In this document: positions 1-12,219 of the stretch, one piece after another
Layout of the letters: each line of letters starts with the position of its first letter
How positions within the stretch are numbered: the first letter of the stretch is position 1
Assembly: GCA_001986395.2 (NCBI GenBank)
Contig: MQVO02000034.1
Span: 62,001 to 126,000, forward strand
Direction: 5' to 3'
Source of the DNA: Irpex lacteus
Lineage: Eukaryota > Basidiomycota > Agaricomycetes > Polyporales > Irpicaceae
DNA: 64,000 nucleotides
Position numbers and translations under genes: made by a program
Notes under the pieces: generated by a model
Seen by the model: only the letters and a program-made list of their open reading frames with translations
Told to the model about the DNA's origin: nothing
The model's database searches: none

Positions 1-953
1 ATTCAAGAACAGTATCCATATAGCGTGGTGGTAGCGCTGCACATGTCGACATGTGCCAGTAATTGTGCGCGGACTGCGACAAGAACGTGCTAACGCACTT
101 GGAAGTTACGGTAGCTCAGCCTCCGCCTCTTCCAAAACACCTTGACAATCAAGTGATTGAGTTGACGTTGCTTCTTCATTCGCTTGTCCATGCTGACTTT
201 ACGAGGACCAGATTGAGTGTCAGAAAGTCCCATGACCATGGGTTACGGATAGAGGGAGGTTCACCTACTAGGTACAGTACACAGCTTCGGTCGGTGTCCA
301 GCTAAATCTACCTTTCGTCGGGGTGAGGTTCTGCGAAGCTCTTGCTACCATCCGCGTCGGAGTCAACGTTAGATGTCTTGTCTGGTATGGGCGCATCGTC
401 GTGGCTATCCTGTGCCCTAATTAGTTGCACTAGACTTGAAGGATCCACGTTTAGAAGACGTGACCTGATACAACCGTCAAGTCTCCCGACACAACTAGCA
501 GTACAGCACTTGTAGCACACAACATAGTTCTATTCTTCTCCCTTTGAACCCTCCTGGCTGCAAGCTCAAAGTTCGGAGCTCCTGCCAGTCCAACGCCGGG
601 ATGGGTTGTGGTTCGGCAGAAATGACACGAGCATCCTCCAACTCCATTTGATTAGTTATGTACAAGATGTTAGGTACGGTAGAAGAGTTATGAAGAGCTT
701 TCAGAGTAGGTTCCCAGGATATGTGGTTGGCGGCGAGAGTGCAAGGTTGTGCTGAGGCGGCGGCGGCAGACCCGCGCTCATCATGTCACCGCACGTGGCG
801 CCTGCCAGCCTGAGTGAGCGAGTCGGAATGCTGGTTCAGGTTGTTCGTTCTGTTCTTCCTCAACGCTTTGTTTCTCTAGTGGTATTGACACACCTATCTA
901 GCTTCAAATATATGCACAGGTCATAATAACTCTCAGTACTCACACGGGCTACA
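1..953. other. 5' flank with no recognisable gene
   Basis: All frames are broken by stops, and no CNH-domain coding sequence is visible here. Homologues of the next gene would carry about 350-400 residues of CNH domain at this position. A stop codon (927-929) closes the frame just upstream of the first usable ATG at 954. The stretch reads as non-coding or replaced sequence. Confidence 0.5.
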
Positions 954-3900
954 ATGAGTTTCAAGTTTCCGACCTCAAACGTCCTCGTTCTTGGTTCTAA
1001 CTCTATCCACTGTCTTTTACCTTCCACCCTCATTACACGCGCCGATGCTCTACTTGCGGCACACAAATTGGAGGAAACCGTCGAGCTTGCAGACCAGCAG
1101 CTTAAGAAGTTCCAGGGCAGAGTGACACTTGATACAGAGGAGGTGCGTGTTGCTCGTTACTAAAGTAATTATCTCTGCTTGCAGCTTCTTATTTCCTTTG
1201 TGTAGGCCGACGAGCTTCGTTACGTTTACCAGAGGATCGGCTTTCAATGTCTCACAGAAACCTTGTTCGATGATGCAGGGAAACATTTCTTCGCCGGAAA
1301 CCTGGATCCCCGCGTCCTCATTAGCTACTACCCAGAACTACGCGGGTCACTATTCAGTCCAGATGACTCGGTGGACATGTTTTCCGGAGTGACAGAGCAT
1401 ATGCCCTCGGAGGATTCGATAGACGACATCAGTGAGTGCCCTGCATCATTTACTTTACATCCCCGTTTCTACACGTCTCTCCCGTTCAAACCCCCCACTC
1501 ATCCACCCACTAACCCGTTCTTCTTTATGTTTTGCTCTTCACTCGCCTGCAACCCCGTTGACCAACCAATCCAACAAAACACCCCATTTGCTCCCACGTA
1601 TCCTATGCGTCCTGCCGTTATCTGTCGGGACTAATCAATAGTATCCACCAACTTAGTCATGAACTATTCGCCTCACCTCGCCCCGAACACCTCCACCGCA
1701 CCCGTCGCCGTCGAACTGCGAGATGTGCTCAAGATAGCGGCAACGGAGATGCTCAAGGTCTTTCTAAGAAAGTGGAGGGCCAAGCGGAGAGACAAGGAAG
1801 TCGAAAAGGCGAACACTGAATTGGGGGAGACGCGGAAGGGCAGGACTGTGAACGAGGTCGTGGATACAGTGTTGACCAAGTTGTACACCACGAGTGGGGA
1901 GACTACGGATCTGCTCGCGCTAATCGAGGGCCCGAATGATATCGTCGTGGAAGAGGTAGAGAATCTGTTGGCAGGCTCGCATAGGTATGATGCGCTGTGC
2001 AAGTTATATCGCAACCGGGGCGAGGAAACGAAACTTCTCAACGTGTGGGCAAAGTAAGCTGTTCTCTGTTCTTTTTTTCCCAGTCCACGTTCATGCGGTC
2101 TGACGTTCGCGCGAATCATAGGCTTGTTACAGGCGAAGTCGTCGACGAAGATGTACATGGCCCTCTTGAGAGCATGTTCACATATCTCACAGAGAGGAAG
2201 GACAAGAATCTCATTCAGGAGTGGGGCGTATGGCTGCTCAAGTGGGATTCTGAACGCGCTCTGAAGGTACTCACCCAACCTTATCTTGAATTATATCCTT
2301 TGCTATTGTCTACACTTCTCTCATCCGTGTTCTCTCCTACAGCTCCTCACGTCGTTCGGGGGAAGCAAACGCGGTGCGAAAACTTCAACGGCGGACGAAA
2401 CGACGCTATTGCAGCGCATTCATGAAACCGACCCAGCTGCGGGTGTACAGTTCCTCGAGTATCTAGTGCTTCAGAGACGAAGCCAGGTGAGTTCCGTACA
2501 TTTCCTCTGGACAATACCTGACGTTTGAATGTGGAGGACCCGGATTTACATGCTCAGCTGGCGGCGACATACGTCGAACAGCTCGTTGAGTGTTTGGAGG
2601 ACGAGGCAACGGCTAAACTATGGCGCGCAAAACGTACGTGTCATCTAACCGTCTCTCTTTTCTACCATAAAAACCTCCTGACCTTCACACCCTTCTCCTT
2701 GCTGCTTACACGTACCAGTGGCATCGTATGCCTCCTCTTCAACGTCGTCGACGTCAAGGACGTCGTTCCTCAGCTACTTCGCGAGCACAACACCAGACTC
2801 TGCGTCCAAACGCACGAGACTCAAGACCCTGTTGTTCTTGCAATCGTCTAAGCTCTACGACTTTGACGCTGTGAAGACGAGATTGGAAGGGGCGACGCTG
2901 GACGCTGAATGGGGTGTGAAGGTGCTCGCTCTGGAGAGGGCGATCGTCCTTGGCAAGGTAAATGGCTACTTTCTCGTCACGTCGCTTTATAGGACCGGTA
3001 CTAACGAGAAAATGACGACTGTTCGTTCTGACAGCTCGGCCACCATCGAGACGCGCTCGCACTCCTCGTGCACACCTTGCACGACTCGGCCTCGGCTGAA
3101 GCGTACTGCACGCTCGCAGGGGAAGTTATACCGCAGAAGGTCTCTCAGGCGATCGCGGAGCGGTTCAGCATACCCATGCTCCCACCGTCGTTACCGGCGA
3201 GAGCTGTCGCGCCTGGTGCGAGGGATAGGGAAGCGAGTATCGACGAGGGTGTGAAGAGGGAGCTGACGAAGGTACTGTTGGACGTTTACATGAGTGGCGG
3301 GTACGTACTTCTGTTTCCTCTGCATCCTGTCAAGATGCAGTATGTGAGTGATGTGTGTATACTCATTCACGTTTCTTCGCTTGGTTCTGTAGGGAGTCTA
3401 TGGCGGAGAGTACGGCACGGTTGTTGAACACACAAGCAATGAACTTGGACGTCTTAGATGTACGTTTGCTGCGCTCCTCTTCCGCCTTGAAGTTTGTACT
3501 GACAAAGCCGTATGACATCAACGCACACTCTACTACATCACGCCATGTCCTGTCATCTCCTCTGTCTTCGTACAGGTCATCACGGACGTTCCTCCAGCAT
3601 GGCCCCTCCACGTCCTCTCCTCCTTCCTCTCTCGCTCCTTTCGTCGCACCCTACACGCTCACCACGAAGCCCAACTGGTCAAGGCCCTCGCAGCGAGCGA
3701 GAATCTGGCCGTCGCAGAGGCTTCGTGGGTTGTCTTACGAGAGGCGGGTTCTATCGTCGAGGAGGAGGATAGTGCAGCTACAGAAGATGAGGACGAGGTG
3801 TTTGAAAAGGAGAAGGTCATGGGCGAGGTGCACGCGGAGGGTGGCGCCCTACGTCTATCATTGGACGAGAAGGCAGGTTTGAGAGGGTCTGCTACGCATC

Positions 3901-3965
3901 TCGTGCCAGGAGCAGAGCTGAGAGGGTATGATGTTAGTGATAGGGATGGTGGGGGAGTCGATTAG
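954..3965 (+). CDS. Vps3/TGFBRAP1-like (Vps39 family) trafficking protein, C-terminal half
   Basis: This encodes the alpha-solenoid half of a CORVET/HOPS-type tethering subunit (Vps39/Vam6/TGFBRAP1 family), which acts in endosome-to-vacuole fusion. Ten exons join cleanly by GT-AG introns: 954-1142, 1206-1431, 1642-2053, 2122-2266, 2343-2486, 2537-2633, 2720-2957, 3035-3300, 3393-3459 and 3576-3965. Family signatures include LGSNSIHCLLPSTLI near the start, ADELRYVYQRIGFQCL, GNLDPRVLISYYPELRGSLF, a VFLRKWR motif, VQFLEYLVLQRR and LGHHRDALALLVHTLHD. The N-terminal CNH beta-propeller is missing, and the ATG at 954 has an upstream in-frame stop. The missing half is recognisable at 34575-36011 on the same strand. 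The product may be a stable half-protein or non-functional. Assignment to Vps3/TGFBRAP1 rather than Vps39 is by resemblance only. Confidence 0.85.
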
Positions 3966-4331
3966 CATGTGGGCGTAGGGTACCGTCCGATGAGTATCTG
4001 GATCATTGCTTGCTTCATGTCCCTTATCCGAGTCACTGCACACATGATTTCTTTATTACTCGTAATGACTACAGATGCAGTGTGCGCATTTGCCCGAGGA
4101 TGAAGCACTCATCGCCAAAAGCAAGCACATTCGGTCGCCGGTGTCCGAGATTTACTTACACGACAACAGTCGCCGGCTCAGGTGGGCTTGCAGAAGACTA
4201 GTTGACCTGTACTATGACCGGTATCAAAGCTAGGGCTGAAGTCGATTGTCGGTAGCCTGAGATTCAAGGTCTATATGATAAGTATACTACAAACATATAC
4301 GCAAATTCCGCAAGAGAGATTTATTCAGGAT
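3966..4331. other. intergenic spacer between convergent genes
   Basis: A 366-bp spacer separates the stop of the trafficking gene from the stop of the kinase gene on the other strand. I see no gene in it. It should hold both 3' UTRs. Confidence 0.5.
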
Positions 4332-7271
4332 CTATTCGGCGACTGTAGCTAGGTCGTTAGTACTACCAGTACACACTCTCTTTGCCTCCTCTCCACGAGA
4401 TGATTCGGACTTTCGCTTTGATGTCTGGCGGCTGCCGGTCGAGCCCTTGGGCAGGACACCAGTAAGTTCGGGAAGCTCCTCGAACTGATCCTTCGTCTTG
4501 TCAGGTTTCATGTTTGCATCACCGTTCGTGCTTCGGTGAAAGATGGAGTTTGTGATTGGTACAATCAATTCCAGCATAGCTTGGTGTGAGTTGAGAGTCC
4601 CGCGCGGAGGCAATGTAGCGGTCGGGACAGCAGGGGGAAAGGTCTTGGGTGGGCCTCGAGCTTGAACACCACTTAGACCAAAGACGGCAGTGTCTTTCTT
4701 GAAACGGTGTCGGCGGCGAGGCTGGCCCTGATTCACCGAGGGCTGAGGAGGTACTGGCAGGGTAGGAGGATGGCTCGGTGGCGCACTATATTTCTCGTAC
4801 TCTGCGAAATCGAGCGAAGAATAGTGCTCCTTCAGAAGTGCATACAAACCGTCGAGGACCGCGATGAGATCAGCCGAGACATGTTCGCGGCTAAGTATGA
4901 AGCCAGGTTTCCCAGATTTCGCAGCTGCTCGTTTGTGATCACCGCCGCCTTCAATGCCCCCTTTGCACAGCCAACTCTCATGGAAGAAGTTGCCCACAAG
5001 TCTCCAAAGTTGGTCTGCGGGCTGATTGTGGGCATGGAAGCGAAGAGCGCACCAAGTAAACACGTAGATGAATGACTCAAGGTCATCGGAAAGGCTGTTT
5101 GGCTTGCGTGGAAACTGCAATAATAACGCAGACATGAATGCCCATGTACCCTATTGAAAGCGAACCGTCAGGTCTCCTTTCAAGACGTTCGGAAGAGATA
5201 TGAACGTACTGAGCGACCGTGCGGAGAAGTCTGTTGCCCCAGATTCTTCGTGAATTTGCTCAAGTCCCAGTCGTTCAGTATGCCTTTCATGCCGATGTCT
5301 TCGTCATCTTCGTTGTTATCGTCTTCATTACCGTTGTCTCCGCTGTCATCCTCATTTTGATTCACAACGCACATGATATTGTTGACACTGATATCCCGAT
5401 GAAGAACACCGGCCTCAAACGCCTCGTAATGCGCTGTCCATGGTAGTATGATCACTTGCTAATTGCAACTACAAGATAACGATGCTTACCGATGAGAGCA
5501 TGGGTCACCACTACAATCAGCTCCTACGAGTCTTCATATTCTTCGAGGGGTTTCGCCAGTTCCTTAAAAACGATGCGGACATGGCATCGCTCTGCCTGGA
5601 TTCGCTTCTCCCTGTCCTTATACAGATATATCTGGGTGACGGAGCATTGGACCACCATGCCATTGGCTACATCTCCACCTGCCTCGATTTCAGCGATATA
5701 CCTGACTCTCTTCGAATGCAGATGGACGTATATAGCGATCTCGTTGGATATTGCGTCCGAACGGGGTCTCCAGTAGTCCTTGAGGAAGTACAGACGTTTG
5801 GCGCCCTCCTTGAACGCAACGTAGCCTCGAGTACCCCGACCAGTTGGCGAATGGGAGGCGGAGATGTACTTTCCAATGAAGTACGTCCCCGACCCGCCGC
5901 CATCCAGATACGCACAATCGACCTGATAATGGTGGTCAAAACATGAGCGGTGAGTTCTGGTCATATACGCACCTTGTATATAGGAAAGAATCTTTGATTA
6001 TCCAGGACTTCCCGTGCACGCCGCCGAGCGTAAGAGTTCTTGTGCACTATGCGCTCGAGAGTGGAGACTTCGGCTTTCGAAGCGAGGACAGCTGTGGTGT
6101 CGTATCCGAGGCGAGGGTCCGACATGAGTCCCAGACGATAGACAAAGTTGAGAAGCGGATATGCGTCTTTCTGTTCCTCGAGGTTGATCGGTTTGGAGAC
6201 GACGCACCCCACGCGATCCCAACGGGTGATGCGAGCGAAGTTTTCGGCGATGTAGATGATAAAGACGTGGGTACGATGCTGGCGAACCATCAATTCTGCG
6301 GCGTACTTGGTAAGCTGTGCCTGCGCTTGTCGACCCGCGTCACTGTCTCTCAAGAGGCCCTTGGTCGCAGAGCCGCGTTCTCCGAAGTAGAAGGCCGCAT
6401 CTTCGCGCTTGCGCTTGACCTCGACACCAACGGTCATCCAGGCCCAAGCAGCACGCGCGAGATGCTTATGCCGGGAGGGGTCCACAGTCCGTTGGGCCTT
6501 CTTCTTGACCGACTGCGTATCTGCAATGCCCACAGCCGGCTGGGTCTCTGCGTTCTCCACATCCGGCTGAGCCTCTGCGTTCTCCACCGCCTGCTGGGCC
6601 TCTGCGTTCTCCGCGGCCGTCTGATTCTTTCCACTCAGCTGGTAAGCGGCGCGCTCTCTGTCACGGTCCCGATACATGGCGATGTCAATCTTCATGTCAT
6701 CTTTGGAAGTCTCAGGCGTATCCGCAACGTCTTTGAAACAATAGTGTCTGCCTTTGCGCGGTGCAGCCTAAGCAAAACAGGGTTAAGAGACTAAACTAAG
6801 CGAACAACATGAAGCTTACATTCTCTTCTTCCTCCATGCGTGGATCACGAGCATGGGCCTCATCTAGTGCCTTGTTGAACGCCGTGCACTGTACCAAGGA
6901 GACGGATGAGACACCAGGGATCCATGATGACAGTCGAACAATGTGATACATACTATGATTGGGTACATTGGCCACTCTCTAGTGTCGTTGACAAGACCAG
7001 CAAGGCTGATCTCCTTATTGGGGAGGTCCATGGACACTCCCTCGGGCAGTTCGTCGACGGAAGCAAAAGTGTCCAAGAACTTTTCAGTCGTGTCATTGTA
7101 CTCGTGCCAGCGTTTGTCCATTTCTTCGACTAGAATTGGATCGTGATTGGTATTCTTGAGAATTGGTGAACGGTATACGACCTTGGGAGGGGCTTTGGTA
7201 TCTAAAGAGAGGTTCTGTACCGACGGAGGGTCGACAGCAAGAGTGGATGGTGGAGAATCGTCAGAGGCCAT
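4332..7271 (-). pseudogene. FunK1 fungal-type protein kinase with an in-frame stop
   Basis: This is a kinase of the FunK1 family (PF17667), which is expanded in mushroom-forming fungi; substrates are unknown. The start at 7271 begins MASDDSPPST. Exons continue through RDPRMEEEEN, the long 6700-5990 exon, YKVDCAYLDGGGSGTYFIG, the catalytic loop GVLHRDISVNNIM, the metal-binding segment ILNDWDLSK, GTWAFMSALLLQF and a basic C-terminal tail. The HRD and DWD catalytic elements are intact. An in-frame TAG at 5524-5526 interrupts the conserved segment between LEEYEDS and ELIVVVTHAL, upstream of the catalytic loop. No plausible intron removes it, because the only local GT-AG pair is about 17 nt apart. 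The gene is therefore a young pseudogene, a readthrough case or a base error. The C-terminal tail is rich in Pro, Lys and Arg. Confidence 0.8.
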
Positions 7272-7335
7272 GTTCAACCAAGATACGGGTGATGTACAGG
7301 GAGCATACCGTATCAAAGGCGCAGTACGCCTTTAC

Positions 7336-7780
7336 TTATATTCGAACGAGATTGTGGCGCTGAACTAGTTCCTTCTGCCGTTTGGTGGCCTAGATTGATT
7401 GGTTAACGACTGTCAGCAAGCAGTGCGCGTCAAAGAGAATGAACAATGAAATCAGATGGTAATATGACTCACGTTGGTAACTTCGAGAAGCAAATACAGG
7501 GTGCAAACGTACAGCCCTGAGGCCCCGAGTCCGATGTTTGTGGCCGTATGATATGTCTCGGAAGCACGCTAGAACTGCAGCATTAGTCACATACATATTC
7601 CACACGCGTGAAATTAGCCTACCTGAGGCAGTCCAGGCGAGGATACCTCTTTCGAACACAACGATGATGGTGGTTGAGAGCTATGTCACGCTGGTCACAG
7701 CTGGGTGGTTTGGTTCGCACGCGTTCAGCCGACTCGGCCCGGACACACTGGCCCGCATAAATCATGGTGAGGCTTTCCAT
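7336..7780 (-). CDS. small hypothetical membrane protein, possibly decayed
   Basis: Three exon-like pieces are visible. One starts at 7780 and reads MESLTMIYAGQCVR. A second hydrophobic piece reads LSTTIIVVFERGILAWTAS. A third reads TYHTATNIGLGASGLYVCTL and continues to LLLEVTN, followed by a short basic tail (ATKRQKELVQRHNL) ending at TAA 7336-7338. The last two pieces look like membrane spans, and their outer introns are normal in size. The obvious splice between the second and third pieces leaves them one base out of frame. Either a splice site is misjudged or the gene is broken. I do not recognise the family. It lies upstream of the kinase, on the same strand. Confidence 0.35.
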
Positions 7781-8361
7781 TGTTCTTCCACGAACTTCAT
7801 ACACGAAGATATATTATACTCACCAAGATCATCAAGGTTCAACGTTCAACGTCGAAAAATGTGGTCAAACAACGATGTGACCACGTCACGCAGAACGGAC
7901 CGAGCGGAACCGCGCCACAAAGCTCATAGATAGACGCTGCGGCCAGGGCGATCGGTGCAAATGAAATTGATTATGTGTAAACGCCGAATCTTTGCGATAA
8001 ACGTGTAATTTGCTACACAAATAGATTTGGTATAGTGCATTCATGTGTCATTCTGCGCCATGTATAAGAAGTACGTAGTCGACATTATGAAGATGTGAAA
8101 TCTGTGGTAGAGAGAACACGGCCAAACGGTGCTGTACAGGGTAATCTGCATAAGTGGTGGGAATGTAGGGGAGTATGAACACTAGGTATCACGGCGTATC
8201 ATATAATAGGAAGATCAAAGGTAGCGCATGGTGGTTACAACGTCTATAGGTGGGAAGCTGAAAAGGGAGACGGAAGGAACAGTCTAGGTCGTTGATAAAG
8301 GGACATGGGTAGCCAGAAGAATCGGTGAAGGATAGATAAGTGGGAGGGATGAATAGGTTGC
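7781..8361. other. intergenic, AT-rich, no gene seen
   Basis: No frame of useful length or splice pattern is visible. The right part is expected to be the 3' UTR of the perilipin gene, which is transcribed leftward. Confidence 0.5.
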
Positions 8362-9530
8362 TCAGTGAGAGGCTCCGTTGCCATTTGCTGCGCCGTTCGT
8401 GTCTCCGTTGACCGTATCGGTTACTACCTCCTTCTCAGCCGTAGCCTTCCCACGCAGCGTACCTAGAATCTCCTGCAATCGTGCAGACGATGCCTCTAAG
8501 ATCGGGTTCACGCGCTGTTGAACCGTCTCCCGCACCTTCCCAACCTTCTCGTGCAACGGGTCAGGCGAAGTGAGGATGGCGGAGATGTCGTTGATCGCAG
8601 TGGAGAGGTGGGAAGAGACGTCGTTGAAGGAAGCGTGGAGCTGAGTTGGAAGTGCGGCGGTTGATTGCTGAAGCATACGTAAGTTAATTGAACTTTCATA
8701 GGTTGATGATAAGAAGAGACGCGTACCTGAACTTTGTGAAGTTCGTGCAGCAGGACATCGCTCACCGCATGAACCTTCTCTTGAGCGGCACCGTACGACG
8801 TGGACGCGACCTCGCTGACATGGTGAGCAGCTTCAGCAGCACGTTGAACGTAGACGTTTTGGTTCCGGATTTGGTTTATCTGCTCTGAAGAGAAAGATAA
8901 CAATTGGTCGCTCAGGTCCTTCGACAGAGCGTACGCGCGCTGATACTGGAATTTGGGGGCCTCGCCTTCCTTGGGTGCTTCGACAGGCGACCCGGCAGTG
9001 GAATGGACCTTCTTGACCGCTACCTCAAAGTAATCAACCACAGGTGCGAACCTCTGATGAAAAAAACAGAGAACTGTCAGATAAGGTTGGCGGGTGAGAC
9101 GAAACAGGAGACGCACCTGGTCAATTCCTTGGGCAACGCTCAGCGCGGGGTGAACAAGATTGTCATCGATTGTCTTGTTAGCCACGTTCCTGGCCTGGTC
9201 GCTGCGACCCTTCAGGTCTTTGACAATGTCCTCCGTGGGCGTCTTGAACGGGTATGGGTATCGCGACTCGACAACGTCGAGACCCTTGTTCGCAAGTCCG
9301 TCTGCACGGACGATGAGAGGGGCGATAGTCTTCTGGATGGGCTCTGCATACCCCAAGGCTGCTTTGGAGATACCTTGGGCTGTAGCATAAGGCGAACGCG
9401 TGTAAGGGTTGTTAGCGAGTGTCTGGTGAATAGTGTCCAGTGAAGTAGCCACGAGCGGAATGGCGGCGACACGATAGAGAATGGTGAGCTCTGGCGCGGT
9501 TTGAGGTTGCGTTTGCGTTTCTGTGGCCAT
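8362..9530 (-). CDS. perilipin-like lipid-droplet protein
   Basis: This resembles fungal perilipins (PF03036, MPL1/CAP20 type), which coat lipid droplets and influence triacylglycerol storage. Translation starts at 9530 (MATETQTQPQTAPELTILYR). The N-terminal region contains SLDTIHQTLANNPYTRSPYA and repeated GLANKGLDVVESRYPYPFKT-type amphipathic stretches. Then come a YFEVAVKKVH segment, a long helical region (AAEAAHHVSEVASTSYGAAQ) and a C-terminal helix rich in Gln and Leu that ends with a Gly-Asn-Ala tail. Two introns are clear: the donor after CAG at 9117 (GTGCGT) and another donor near 8725, each closed by a CAG acceptor. No transmembrane span is present, as expected for a droplet-binding amphipathic protein. 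The gene looks intact. The assignment rests on overall pattern rather than a catalytic motif. Confidence 0.7.
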
Positions 9531-9639
9531 GGTGGTAACAGATAGGGGGAATGACTGTGAGGCGACTGTGCGAGATAGGGCTCAGCTTTTAAATATTCAA
9601 GTTGGGTCCAGGCGATTTTGAGTAGACCAGGGAGCATTC

Positions 9640-9909
9640 TCATGTGATTTTCCCAATATACGTATCTAGGGCGCCTATCTGCCATGCGCTCTGTCCCTGC
9701 AATTTGGATCGCCCTCGTCCCTTCGCTGTGCCTTTTGCTTCCGGCCATGCGCGAGCCATCGTCTCGTCTGCTCTCGACATCGCCAAGATCTCATCCAGCA
9801 TATGCTCATTGCTTCGTACAAGAGACATGTGAAAACTCGAGGGATAGCGTTCAACCACTCGCTTTGAACGCCGCAAAAATCGCCGCGCTACGGTACGACC
9901 CCGTTCCAT
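9640..9909 (-). CDS. hypothetical short basic ORF upstream of perilipin
   Basis: This is an ATG-initiated 89-codon frame (MERGRTVARRFLRRSKRVVE...). It is Arg/Lys-rich and lies just upstream of the perilipin gene on the same strand. No motif or signal peptide is seen. It overlaps an opposite-strand frame of similar length, so coding status is doubtful. Confidence 0.15.
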   Translation of the reverse strand: MERGRTVARRFLRRSKRVVERYPSSFHMSLVRSNEHMLDEILAMSRADETMARAWPEAKGTAKGRGRSKLQGQSAWQIGALDTYIGKIT

Positions 9910-12219
9910 ATCTCAATTCAGAAAACGGCGACTTGGGCAGCTACTACCGTCACTTACATGATTGTAAAAACGACCGTGGCATCCACGTACGGCGATAGAG
10001 CAATTGAGCCCGGTCAAGTCTGGTAAGCCCCTACTGCAATCACCTCGTAGCTCAAGAGAATGCTCCTAATCCCCGTCGTTCTCTCGCTTGGACTTTGGGG
10101 TTACTTCTCAATTCTGATACACATGTCTCAGCCTAAACGGCGTTTTGAACTTCGCAGATAATCACAGTGCAGCGACGGCCGATACATTCGTGGTCCATCA
10201 TGAAACACCACCTGGGTTGGCTCGTCAGTAGTCATGTAGCAACACTGGCCTCAGCTTCGATGGAGTACTCCCTGCAATTATCGCGCTGTCAGCGATCGCG
10301 ATACTGTGTGCTGAATTTAATCGATAACGTCTTTTGACACGCCATCAACGTATATCAAGCTCTACGATCACCAAGCAGTGACAACATACCCGCCTCGGGC
10401 CAGCCGGTCTTCACCGGCATCTTCCAACATACGTCCTACCGAGAATTTTCCGACGGCCGCAGCCTGTCGTTGTGCATCGTGTCTCAATGTTTGTTGCCGT
10501 AAGAGTCAAGCCTCGTTCCTCCCACCAAGGTGAAGAGTTATCGACAAGCAAGACGACAAGCTCATCGAAGGTGGCGTATTTTCTCGTCCATTACGAAACG
10601 TTCCCAGCTGATGATTTTGCATCTTTGCAGATGTATCCTTCTGAAGGTCCTTCCGTGCCAGACCGCTCTATCGCTGGTCCTGTATACGGCTCCGCTTCCG
10701 TACTCTTCGTCGGATTCCTGACGGCCGACGGAAAGTGAGTACATACGGTGATATGCCGGTCGCCCAGTACTTTGAGTTATTCAGTCTCAGAATTCTCCCT
10801 TTCACCAAGTTTGCATTCGGGTGGTACTTGTGAGTATGCACAGTCTCGAAGTACCTTGATAACGCAAAAGCTGACAGGAAACTGGGCCGTGAGGTTTACT
10901 CCGTTGCCCACAAACATCAAGTACACATCGGATTGCACAATCATCAAAGACTTTATAATATTCGTTCATGTTCCCGAAATTTTGCATGCCGTTGTAGATG
11001 AGAGTGGTTTGTGGCTCTGTCGCTTGTTCACCGCGAACATACTTACCTGCCATAATTGGACAGATCACTTTGTGCCTGGGCGTCTTTGCTCACGCGGAAA
11101 TGCCACCGTGTTTGTTCAACAAATTTTATGAACGCTTCAACAGTACTTTGGTCTCAAGAGGAATGGAACACCGCGTGGTTATTGTGGCCTCATGATATAA
11201 AAATGGTAGGTATTTTGGGGCTTCTTGCGAGTCAACTGGTACTAAATGCTCTATGTACGCGTCTAGGAAAGCTCGTATTTGCGACTGTGACAGCACTGGC
11301 TGGAAGCTTGCTGTGCGAGCTGCTCAAAGTGTATCGGTAATTGATTTACCAATCCTACACACCAAACGTCTCATGATTGACATGCTCTCGCTCATTGAAA
11401 CGTTAGAACAAGCGGTCGTCACTGTCAATGTCGTCGTACCAACTCGCACCAGCGTACCGCCAGGGCCCAGCGCAAGCCCTCACGCGTTTTCATGGTCATC
11501 TGAGGTCAATTTGTGAGCTCGAAGATGTTCGCTACTACAGGTATGAATGCTTATTAATCCTGTAGTACCGTCGATGGCATACTCACAGTGACCTAGTAGG
11601 CAGTTTTGACCAAATCTTCTCAAACAGTCGTACCGAGATGGACTCCGCTCACCACCGTTGTACGTACCTACTGCGCTCAATAGCCGAGACCGATCTGTCC
11701 GTCTGACGAGCATTGACAGGTATTGAACTGCAAACGTATCACTACATCTTCGCGGCCACGAATCTTGGCCGCCTTTTTCATAACTCATCTGTCGATCAAT
11801 ACTCGGATTCAATAGCGGTGAGCCGCCGGGATTAAGCACTGAGAAGGGACATATAGCGGGCTCACTTTGTGGCATCATAATAAGACTCAACATGGTAGGG
11901 CGCAAATAAATCGTCGAAGGAGGGTCGAGCTGACCTCTAAATCATCTATTCCAGCCTCTTCCCATACGCGACATCACGCACAGCAGTAGAACATGTTTCG
12001 ACAGACAATAATCCCACGACTCGCAAGATCAAGCACCAATAGGCTGTCAATGGGATGGAAAGATCTACGTCGGATCTTTGATGCGGGGGTCAATGCCAGT
12101 GCCTGGACCACGAAATAGTAGTGTATCCGAAGTGGTCGTGCGTTTACAAGCTTATAAGTAAGTACTTTGCTTACACAATGGACGCTCACACGCTTCATCG
12201 TCTCCCCTCAATCCTTAGC
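9910..12219. other. 2.3 kb with no supported gene
   Basis: The longest frames (about 10472-10738 + and 10748-11131 +) show no recognisable domain and no convincing splice connections. Several short frames start with TTG or CTG only. I see no tandem repeat, inverted ends or RNA gene here. It may hold gene relics too decayed to name. Confidence 0.4.
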
